Below are positions 1-5,392 of a stretch of 5,392 nucleotides of DNA, piece after piece (position 1 is the stretch's first letter; each line of letters opens with the position of its first letter). Where the stretch lies: positions 1 through 5,392 of the forward strand of contig SKVS01000249.1 in assembly GCA_007129335.1 (NCBI GenBank). The letters are read 5' to 3'. The translations under genes were made by a program, and so were the position numbers. The notes below the pieces were generated by a model. That model made no database searches. It saw only the letters and a list, made by a program, of their open reading frames with translations, and had not been told where the DNA came from. This stretch comes from Spirochaetaceae bacterium (GTDB lineage Bacteria; Spirochaetota; Spirochaetia; DSM-27196; Salinispiraceae).

Positions 1-114
1 ACCGGATCCATGAGCCGAACCGACCGGGTTGCCAAGTACAACCAGCTCATGAGAATCGAGGACATGCTGGAAACAACTGCCGAATTCCCCGGCAAGCGGG
101 CATTCCGGTTCTAA
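1..114 (+). CDS. 3' end of an unidentified protein (partial, cut by window edge)
   Basis: The first 37 codons of the window form an open frame ending in TAA at 112-114. The visible tail is hydrophilic and probably helical (it includes [19 protein letters not shown]) and ends in GKRAFRF. Coding is supported by codon use: about 28 of 37 third positions are G or C, which a random frame would not show. An ATG at position 10 exists, but it would give a peptide of only 34 residues and has no ribosome binding site inside the window, so the gene very probably starts upstream. I do not recognise the family and assign no function. It is followed by a tandem repeat and a strong terminator, so it is the last gene of its transcription unit and is not part of the operon that follows. 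Confidence 0.6.
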   Translation, partial: TGSMSRTDRVAKYNQLMRIEDMLETTAEFPGKRAFRF

Positions 115-162
115 AAACCCATGTCATGGACCGAACAAACGCGCCTTTCCGGGTAAATTTGT

Positions 163-219
163 TCCCATGGCAACATGCAGGTCCCATGGCAACATGCAGG
201 TCCCATGGCAACATGCAGG
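163..219. repeat. Three perfect tandem copies of a 19-bp repeat
   Basis: The unit TCCCATGGCAACATGCAGG occurs three times back to back, at 163-181, 182-200 and 201-219, with no mismatch. Each unit contains CATG-GCAA-CATG, so it has two self-complementary CATG halves, but the spacing is too tight for a stable hairpin. The array lies between the stop codon of the upstream gene and its terminator, so it would be in the 3' untranslated region of that transcript. A 19-bp unit is not a multiple of three, which argues against a protein-repeat role. It resembles a short minisatellite that could vary in copy number. A protein-binding role is possible but not shown. Confidence 0.95.
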
Positions 220-226
220 AAATCCG

Positions 227-257
227 CCGGCATCCTCCCCAGGATGCCGGTTTTTTT
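227..257 (+). terminator. Strong rho-independent terminator
   Basis: A perfect 10-bp stem (CCGGCATCCT at 227-236 and AGGATGCCGG at 241-250) closes a CCCC loop at 237-240 and is followed directly by seven T residues at 251-257. This is a textbook intrinsic terminator for plus-strand transcription. It ends the transcript of the gene at the left edge about 110 bases after its stop codon, and it isolates that gene from the downstream operon. The opposite strand has no matching U-tract, so it is not bidirectional. Confidence 0.93.
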
Positions 258-346
258 GTGCGCAGAAACAGCCGCTTCATCCTGAACCTCTGCAGCAGGG
301 ACCAAGGGGAAAATCACCGGCACATCAGGAAATTCCTATCTTTTTT

Positions 347-362
347 TGTTATAGTTACGGTA
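347..362 (+). promoter_or_regulatory. Candidate extended -10 promoter of the sugar-binding protein operon
   Basis: TG-T-TATAGT at 347-355 matches the extended -10 pattern (TGn followed by a TATAAT-like hexamer). No good -35 hexamer sits 16-18 bases upstream, as is usual for extended -10 promoters. The predicted transcription start, six to seven bases after the hexamer, falls at 361-362, which is the A of the first ATG of the next gene. It lies 90 bases after a strong terminator, where a new promoter is needed. The call rests on motif matching only. Confidence 0.4.
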
Positions 363-1852
363 TGATCCACAAGAATACCATGGTCAGACCGAGGTTTCCC
401 CGCCTTGTACTGGTTCTCGTCCTGCCCTTTTTTATTGTCTCATGTTACCGGGCGGACCCCACGGTTACCATGGTTCGGGAAGAACCGGATGCAGCACCTG
501 TTACCCTGACCATGTGGGTACGTACGCCGGAAACGGTTCCTCTTCTGACCGAGAGCATTGGACGGTTCCATCAACAAAATCCGAATATTACTATTAACCT
601 TGTGGAATTCAGTGCCGATGCCTATCCTGGAGTGCTCAAGCAGGCTATGGAAACCCGGACTCTCCCGGATATTTTCCAAATGCATAATTCCGCGCCCCTG
701 GCCCGCATGGTCAGCTTGAACCATGTACAATTTCTCAACTCCCATTTCTCTGCGGGTTTCACCAGCCAGTTCGATCCTGCATCCTGGTGGGAGGGCAGTA
801 CCACGGTGAATGACCTCATCTATGTCTGGCCAGACCGGTCTTTTCGCCGGGGAAGTCTTTTTCTGTATACGAACAATCAAGTTGTTCAACAATTCGGCCT
901 CGATCCAGCCAATCCTCCCACAACCTGGGAGCAGCTGATTGCACAAAGTATGGGCATAAACCGGCAAAGCGCCGGAAACATTGCCGGGCTAACCCTGGGA
1001 TTTACCTCCGAATGGTTCAATCAGAGACTCTTGTTCCAATGGGCCACCACAGCAAATCCCTACGGAGTGCCGGCCGAGCACCTTCCTGGTATGCTCATAA
1101 ATTGGACAACCGGCAACCTGTTCGACAGTACGGGGCTCGATCCAGCGGTCGCTTTATTCCAGTCGCTCATTCAATCTGGTGCTATGGATCCGGACTTCCT
1201 GGGACAGTCCCGGTCCAGCGCGTTGGCAAAATGGCTCCAGGGCAGGGCAGGATTTCTGGTGGATGGATCCTGGAGACTCCAGGAATTACTGAGAGATCAT
1301 CCAGACCTTGATTTCACCCTTTCCTATTTGCCGGGATACCAGGGTAATCTGGCTCTGTGGGGAGTGGAAGGGGGAAGCCAGAACGGTTTTGCGGTGAGCC
1401 GGAACAGTCCCTATCCCCAGCAAAGCGTGAAGTTCTTTGAGTTCCTGACCAGGGATTACTATCCCCTCCTGCTGAGGAACTCCGTGGACCTTACTCCCAT
1501 TCCTGCACTGAATGGGCAGAAGAACCTGTATGGATCGGACCATTTCTTCCGCCTTGTCCAGTTAACCGAAGGCAATACCCATGTCCTTCCCTCGCCCCTG
1601 TTGAGAAATCCAGGCAACATTGAAACCCTGAATCGCTTTGCGGCCCGCACCATATCCCCTCTGCTGGGAAATGCTCTGAGGGATTTTTTCCTTGCCAACA
1701 ATTACCGGCTGACCGGATATTTCACGGATTATCAAACACAGCTGACGGCAAATCTGGAGCAGGCAATTCAGGAGGTTCAGCAAACAGGCTTTACGGTCAA
1801 TGCCACTGACTGGGTGTTTCCAGACTGGAATCCCTTCCAGGATTATCAATGA
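362..1852 (+). CDS. ABC-type sugar-binding lipoprotein (extracellular solute-binding protein, family 1)
   Basis: A 496-residue substrate-binding protein of the UgpB/MalE-like family, probably anchored outside the inner membrane and handing a sugar or oligosaccharide to an ABC permease. The N-terminus has basic residues (R9, R11, R14), a hydrophobic stretch and a lipobox IVSC, giving a lipidated Cys28. Family signs are LTMWVR at 49-54, a helix plus FHQQNPNITINLVEF at 69-83, LPDIFQMHN at 101-109, GRAGFLVDGSW at 294-304 and GGSQNGFAVS near 337-346, followed by a KFFEFLTR helix. Length is slightly above the usual 400-450. The frame stays open back to 167, but that part runs through the 19-bp repeats and the terminator, so ATG 362 is chosen; ATG 380 is possible. 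Neither has a clear Shine-Dalgarno site. The stop overlaps the next start by ATGA. No permease or ATPase gene is in view, so the substrate is inferred only from the galactanase two genes on. Confidence 0.88.
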   Translation: MIHKNTMVRPRFPRLVLVLVLPFFIVSCYRADPTVTMVREEPDAAPVTLTMWVRTPETVPLLTESIGRFHQQNPNITINLVEFSADAYPGVLKQAMETRTLPDIFQMHNSAPLARMVSLNHVQFLNSHFSAGFTSQFDPASWWEGSTTVNDLIYVWPDRSFRRGSLFLYTNNQVVQQFGLDPANPPTTWEQLIAQSMGINRQSAGNIAGLTLGFTSEWFNQRLLFQWATTANPYGVPAEHLPGMLINWTTGNLFDSTGLDPAVALFQSLIQSGAMDPDFLGQSRSSALAKWLQGRAGFLVDGSWRLQELLRDHPDLDFTLSYLPGYQGNLALWGVEGGSQNGFAVSRNSPYPQQSVKFFEFLTRDYYPLLLRNSVDLTPIPALNGQKNLYGSDHFFRLVQLTEGNTHVLPSPLLRNPGNIETLNRFAARTISPLLGNALRDFFLANNYRLTGYFTDYQTQLTANLEQAIQEVQQTGFTVNATDWVFPDWNPFQDYQ

Positions 1853-3126
1853 CCAATGCCCTCCACCAAGCCCTGAACAGCTTTGCAGAAGAAGGCCGGG
1901 AGTACTTGAACTTAATCGACAGCGATTTCCACGCTAACGGATTTCTTCCCGATCCCGAACCCCTCAAGGGCTTATGCACCGAATATTTTGACAACCTCCT
2001 GGGTAACCGGGCCTACAAACCCGAGGCCCGGGGCAGTCTGACAGCCCGCAGGGCAATATCCCGCTACTACGAACACCAGGGTGTGGCTGTTGATCCGGAG
2101 CACCTGCTGCTGACCGCATCATCAAGTGAGGCCTACAGTCTGCTGTTTACCCAAATCGCTGAACCGGGCAACCGTGTTCTCTTGCCCCTGCCCGGCTACC
2201 CCCTGTTTGAGGAACTTGCAGGCTATGCTGGTCTGGAACCGGATTTCTATCCTCTGGATCCCGATTGCGGCTGGCAGCCGGAACTGGATGTTCTGGAAAG
2301 CCTGATTCAACCCACCACCCGTTTCATTATTATCATCAGCCCGAATAATCCTACCGGCTCACTGGTCAGTAAGGAATCACTGACAGCCTTGTACGCCATT
2401 TGCCAAAATTGGAACATTTTTTTGATTATTGATGAGGTGTTCCGCCCCTTTGTCCAGGCAGGAACTCTGCCGAGTCTTGATTCCAGGGCACTGAGGGGTT
2501 TTGTGAGCCCGGGCGTTCCCAAGTTGCCTGGTTCAACAGCGGATCCCGAGGACCAGGGAGGAACCAGCACACCCGGTCAGTTTATCATTAACGGAATTTC
2601 CAAGCTCTGTGCATCCCCGGATTTGAAACTCAGTTGGATTTGGCACCACAATATTCCTGAGGTGCTGGCCCATGGTCTTGAGCTGGCAAACGACACCTAC
2701 CTGAACTGCAACAGCCTGTCCCAGCACCTGTTACCGGAACTCCTGAATCAAGCCATGGACCCTGCTGGGGTTACTGAGCGCATTGCCGGTGTGCTGAGAG
2801 AAAATCATCACAGTCTGTTAACTGCACTGGAATCCCGGCCGGACATTCGCACTGGCCTGGAAGGTGTTGAGTCTGAGGACAGCAAGGAGCTCCTGGCCGG
2901 GGGCATTCACCGGATTCTGATTATTGATTGGCTGAACCCTGAGAGTGATGAAGCATTAGCATTGTTTCTGCTGGAAAAGTTTGGAGTATTAGTTCACCCG
3001 GGGTATTTGTACGGGATAGATGAGTGGGGAGCAGTGGTGCTGAGTCTGCTCAAGGAACCAGGTGTTTTTTCCCGGGGATTAGAGCGTTTGGTTCAGGGAT
3101 TAGCTAACTGGAGACAGGAGCAATGA
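1849..3126 (+). CDS. PLP-dependent aminotransferase, class I/II (fold type I)
   Basis: A 425-residue cytoplasmic enzyme of the aspartate aminotransferase superfamily. Visible landmarks are an N-terminal YKPEARGSLTARRAI segment (56-70), TASSSEAYSLLF (89-100) for cofactor binding, PGYPLFEELA with Tyr117, SPNNPTG (164-170) with Asn167, IDEVF (194-198) with Asp195 facing the pyridine nitrogen, and GISK with the Schiff-base Lys252. Past the lysine, PDLKLSW has Lys260 where classical members have arginine. The Asp-Lys gap is 57 residues against about 32-36 in well-known aspartate aminotransferases. The extra part (about 206-243) is rich in Pro, Gly, Ser and Thr and looks like a loop. The C-terminal arginine that binds substrate carboxylate in classical enzymes is not obvious; the region reads VVLSLLKEPGVF. 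AGGA at 1839-1842, six bases before the ATG, supports the start. Amino donor and acceptor cannot be told. Its place between two sugar genes is unexplained. Confidence 0.88.
   Translation: MTNALHQALNSFAEEGREYLNLIDSDFHANGFLPDPEPLKGLCTEYFDNLLGNRAYKPEARGSLTARRAISRYYEHQGVAVDPEHLLLTASSSEAYSLLFTQIAEPGNRVLLPLPGYPLFEELAGYAGLEPDFYPLDPDCGWQPELDVLESLIQPTTRFIIIISPNNPTGSLVSKESLTALYAICQNWNIFLIIDEVFRPFVQAGTLPSLDSRALRGFVSPGVPKLPGSTADPEDQGGTSTPGQFIINGISKLCASPDLKLSWIWHHNIPEVLAHGLELANDTYLNCNSLSQHLLPELLNQAMDPAGVTERIAGVLRENHHSLLTALESRPDIRTGLEGVESEDSKELLAGGIHRILIIDWLNPESDEALALFLLEKFGVLVHPGYLYGIDEWGAVVLSLLKEPGVFSRGLERLVQGLANWRQEQ
3110..3120 (+). promoter_or_regulatory. Double Shine-Dalgarno site for the galactanase start
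   Basis: GGAG at 3110-3113 and AGGAG at 3116-3120 lie within the last codons of the aminotransferase gene. The first has good spacing (nine bases) to ATG 3123; the second is only two bases away and probably too close. An in-frame TAA at 3105-3107 rules out a longer galactanase with an upstream ATG. Together these fix the start at 3123 and support coupled translation. Confidence 0.5.
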
Positions 3127-4217
3127 TTTTGTTACTTGCTCTGATGCTTGCTTTTTCGGGATGCTCAAGTAACAGCATGGAGGGCATATATCCAGAAATC
3201 CCGGACAGCTTCATCGTTGGGGCTGATATATCGTACCTTCCCGAAATTGAGGCCCTGGGTGCTACATACTCATTTAACGGAGTCCCCATGGATTTTTTTC
3301 AGATCCTTAAAGAAGGGAATATCAACACCGTGCGAATACGTGTCTGGAACAACCATCCCAAGGGTGAAGCTTCTGTTCAAAACTATATTGCACTGGCGCA
3401 AAGAGCAAAGGCCCAGGGAATGAAGGTTATGCTGGTCTTTCATTATTCAGATACCTGGGCCGATCCTGGAAACCAATCCAAGCCCTCCGCATGGAAAGAC
3501 TTGACCTTTGAAGAACTCAAGCTTGAAATACGCACCTACACCCAGGAAGTAATTGAAACCACCAAAATTGCTGGAGTACTGCCCGATTTTGTTCAGCCAG
3601 GTAATGAAATTGCATCAGGATTCTTATGGGAAGATGGGAGAATTGGTGGTGATGCTGATGAAAACTGGGATAATTTTGCAAAGCTTCTTGCCTCTGCAAT
3701 TCAGGGTATACGGGATGTTGATACGGAAAACAATATTTCGATTGTCCTGCATCATCAATCAGGTTCGGACAAAAACTCCCAATATTGGTTTTTTAAAAAC
3801 ATTGAACAGCGGAATATTCCATACGATATCGTGGGTCTATCCTATTACCCATTCTTTTCTTTGTCTGGATTCGATGAGGTAGTTGAGGCCGTATCATCAA
3901 CCATGGATATATTCCAAAAACCGGTGCTCATAGTCGAAACCGCTTATCCCTGGACATTTGACTGGGGAGATTCAACCCATAATGTTTTTGGCAGAGGTAG
4001 CTTTCTTTTACCAGAATACCCAGCAACCCCCGAAGGGCAAAAACAGTATCTTGAAGAGTTTATAAAGGAAATGGTTGTTGCTGGTACATCAGGGGTAATG
4101 TACTGGGGAGCCGAATGGATTCCGGTCCCCGGGCACGGATCCATGTGGGAAAACCTGGCCCTTTTTGACTTTGATGGCAATGCTTTGCCTTGGTTATACA
4201 GAGGTCGGGAACGCTGA
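3123..4217 (+). CDS. Arabinogalactan endo-beta-1,4-galactanase, GH53, predicted lipoprotein
   Basis: A 364-residue glycoside hydrolase of family 53 (clan GH-A, TIM barrel, EC 3.2.1.89; GanB in Bacillus subtilis), which cleaves beta-1,4-galactan of pectin and type I arabinogalactan. Family blocks run in order: FIVGADISYLPEIEALG (30-46), NTVRIRVW (68-75), VFHYSDTWADPGNQSKP (105-121), PDFVQPGNEI (154-163), IVGLSYYPFF (236-245), VETAYPWTFDWGD (271-283), MYWGAEWIPVPG (326-337) and WENLALFDFDGNALP (342-356). By family analogy Glu162 is the acid/base and Glu272 the nucleophile. Asp280, Asp283, His286 and Asn287 sit where Bacillus enzymes bind calcium. A short hydrophobic leader with FSGC suggests lipidation at Cys14, but it has no Lys or Arg before the core, which is odd. 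The start overlaps the aminotransferase stop by ATGA. The gene is more AT-rich than its partners. Family assignment is firm; cell location is inferred. Confidence 0.95.
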   Translation: MILLLALMLAFSGCSSNSMEGIYPEIPDSFIVGADISYLPEIEALGATYSFNGVPMDFFQILKEGNINTVRIRVWNNHPKGEASVQNYIALAQRAKAQGMKVMLVFHYSDTWADPGNQSKPSAWKDLTFEELKLEIRTYTQEVIETTKIAGVLPDFVQPGNEIASGFLWEDGRIGGDADENWDNFAKLLASAIQGIRDVDTENNISIVLHHQSGSDKNSQYWFFKNIEQRNIPYDIVGLSYYPFFSLSGFDEVVEAVSSTMDIFQKPVLIVETAYPWTFDWGDSTHNVFGRGSFLLPEYPATPEGQKQYLEEFIKEMVVAGTSGVMYWGAEWIPVPGHGSMWENLALFDFDGNALPWLYRGRER

Positions 4218-4293
4218 TATCGCAGCTATAGTCCTATCAGCATCCCGCAATTTGGTTGTTATGGCAAGGCAAGTAACTCCGCAGCGAAGTCTA

Positions 4294-5100
4294 TTACCAC
4301 CGGGTTATCAATCGCTCAGGTCTATTCCCCTCAAATCTGATATCAAAGGTGGCAACCGGCTTTCTTTGCTGGCGATCCCATACATCGATAGTTCCATTCG
4401 AATAACCCATAACCAGAAAGCGGCCAGAAGGGCTCATCAGGGCATGGGACATTCGGGTTTGCTGGGTTACCGAAATATTCCTGTCGATGTTTTGTATTGA
4501 ACCGGTAACGATCACATCGGGTTGGAGACTTGCTGCGCTGAAAATCCATACATCGGTTTCACCACTTCGTGTTTCTGACAAGACCCTGGCGGGTAACCAG
4601 GCGGAATTTTGAGCATGATTGGTAAAGAAGAATGATTTTGGACCCCTGAGAATAGTCTGGGCCAGCAATCCTCTGTTGCTATCGGGATTCCACAGGGTTA
4701 TCCGAAACGGCTCTGCATTGCCAACCGGCCATTCCCAGGAAAGTAATTGCCCTGATTGAGGGAGAACCGTAAGCCCGGCGAAACTCTGGTAGCGCTGGCG
4801 ATAAATTTCCCTGTCCGTGCGAATTGCAAAAGGTTTCGCTTCAGGATGAGAAATGGGGAAAGCCCATAGGGATCCGATATCACCGGGTAAACTTGCTCGA
4901 ACATAGAGAAAATCACTATTCGGACTGAATACAAGCCAGTGGATTATTCGAGCAATCCGGGCGTCATCGTTTGTGTTTAACCTTTCGATATAATGGGGAT
5001 GGGGATACTGGACAAGTTCAGAATAAGATCCATCTGAACCCAATGAATACACAGAGATACCCGATTGCAGGGATACAGCAAGCAATCTGCCGGCTGAATC
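4294..5100 (-). CDS. Beta-propeller (WD40-like) lipoprotein, C-terminal part after a frameshift
   Basis: A 268-residue open frame ending in TAA at 4296-4294. It begins, after the lesion at 5100-5101, with DSAGRLLAVSLQSGISVYSL. It carries repeating blade-like units: SAGRLLAVS...GISVYSL, IIHWLVFSPNSDFLYVRAS...LWAFPIS, and near the C-terminus MSPSGRFLVMGYSNGTIDVWD followed by KPVATFDIRF. The SP(D/N)G-x-hydrophobic pattern with a GxIxVWD strand is typical of WD40-type propellers, which usually bind partners and are not enzymes. It has no start of its own with a good ribosome binding site; the first usable codon (TTG at 5085) lies inside a blade, so this is the continuation of the frame at 5100-5392. 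It converges on the galactanase gene across 76 bp. Specific function is unknown. Confidence 0.75.
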   Translation of the reverse strand, partial: DSAGRLLAVSLQSGISVYSLGSDGSYSELVQYPHPHYIERLNTNDDARIARIIHWLVFSPNSDFLYVRASLPGDIGSLWAFPISHPEAKPFAIRTDREIYRQRYQSFAGLTVLPQSGQLLSWEWPVGNAEPFRITLWNPDSNRGLLAQTILRGPKSFFFTNHAQNSAWLPARVLSETRSGETDVWIFSAASLQPDVIVTGSIQNIDRNISVTQQTRMSHALMSPSGRFLVMGYSNGTIDVWDRQQRKPVATFDIRFEGNRPERLITRW

Positions 5101-5392
5101 CAGGTTTGGACAACCTCGCCATTTGCAAGATCGAACAGCTCAATCAGGGTATCACGCCTTTGTTCAGAATAACCAAGGGTCAGGATTTTCTCGGCATGAG
5201 GAAGAAAATATACATCTCGCAGAACAAGAGTTCCGTGGGATGCCATGGTTCCCGTAGTTCCAAAGGTATAATACTCCCCCGGCTCAATGGTCTTGAGCCT
5301 GACAGCCCTTCCTGCTGGATCAGGGCTAAACAGCTGTTGAAAGACGGTAGTTGTACAACCAGTTACCACAATCAGCAGTACGAAACAACCCG
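5100..5392 (-). CDS. Beta-propeller lipoprotein, N-terminal part (open at window edge, frameshifted at its end)
   Basis: From the right edge, 97 codons in one frame read GCFVLLIVVTGCTTTVFQQ and on. The hydrophobic stretch followed by VTGC is a lipoprotein signal, so the true start and n-region lie beyond the window; a GTG at 5369 would remove most of the leader and is unlikely to be the start. A propeller strand pattern follows (VLRDVYFLPHAEKILTLGY, then LIELFDLANGEVVQTW), ending at Trp TGG (5102-5100). Past this point the frame continues to 4977 as PADCLLYPCNRVSLCIHW, which has no propeller character and is out-of-frame translation. With one extra G after the TGG the reading becomes QTWDSAGRLLAVS and joins the C-terminal part. 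The combined protein would be about 365 residues plus the missing leader start. It is either a young pseudogene or a one-base sequence error. Confidence 0.7.

Noticed and set aside
119..129. Inverted repeat CCATG-T-CATGG as an operator or hairpin
   Set aside because: It has a one-base centre and five-base arms, too short to separate from chance, and it cannot form a loop.
163..219. The tandem array as a CRISPR array
   Set aside because: The copies are directly adjacent with no spacers, and the 19-bp unit is too short for a CRISPR repeat.
167..361. N-terminal extension of the sugar-binding protein from ATG 167
   Set aside because: The frame is open, but it would translate the 19-bp repeats and the terminator hairpin and would bury the lipoprotein signal 65 residues inside the protein. 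ATG 362 places the signal correctly.
440..967. 175-codon minus-strand open frame
   Set aside because: It lies wholly antisense to the sugar-binding protein gene, has no recognisable domain, and is explained as a shadow of a GC-rich coding frame.
4165..4500. 111-codon plus-strand open frame after the galactanase
   Set aside because: It starts inside the galactanase gene and runs antisense to the propeller gene. Its translation shows no family pattern and it has no ribosome binding site of note.
4977..5099. Continuation of the N-terminal propeller frame (PADCLLYPCNRV...)
   Set aside because: This part overlaps the C-terminal frame, which shows clear blade motifs there. It is out-of-frame translation after the one-base lesion, not a real protein end.

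Overview
The window holds a compact, mostly plus-strand stretch of bacterial DNA of moderate GC, with a convergent minus-strand gene at the right end. Three of the encoded proteins are predicted lipoproteins with variable lipoboxes (IVSC, FSGC, VTGC). Together with the gene mix this fits a diderm, carbohydrate-using bacterium. A free-living spirochaete is one guess from the lipobox style and composition, but no marker gene here settles the taxonomy.

Left edge (1-260): the last 37 codons of an unidentified plus-strand gene, then three perfect, adjacent copies of a 19-bp repeat, then a strong rho-independent terminator. This closes the upstream transcription unit.

Centre (about 347-4217): a three-gene plus-strand operon. 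It appears to start from an extended -10 promoter whose predicted start site coincides with the first ATG, so the transcript may be leaderless. The genes are (1) an ABC-type family 1 sugar-binding lipoprotein, (2) a PLP-dependent class I/II aminotransferase and (3) a family GH53 endo-beta-1,4-galactanase, also a predicted lipoprotein. Both junctions are ATGA stop/start overlaps, so the three are probably co-transcribed and translationally coupled. The galactanase and the binding protein make sense together: the enzyme cuts beta-1,4-galactan (pectin side chains, type I arabinogalactan) and the binding protein captures oligosaccharides. No ABC permease or ATPase lies in the window. The aminotransferase between them is unexplained. 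The galactanase gene is clearly more AT-rich than the two genes before it.

Right edge (4294-5392, minus strand): a beta-propeller (WD40-like) lipoprotein gene that runs off the window at its 5' end. It is split by a single-base frameshift at 5100-5101. Adding one base there joins the two frames into a natural propeller sequence. The 76 bp between this gene and the galactanase gene hold no clear terminator.

No tRNA, rRNA, CRISPR array, insertion sequence or phage gene was seen. The most unusual points are the sugar-binding/aminotransferase/galactanase operon, the 19-bp triplicate in front of the terminator, the possible leaderless start, and the one-base lesion in the propeller lipoprotein.
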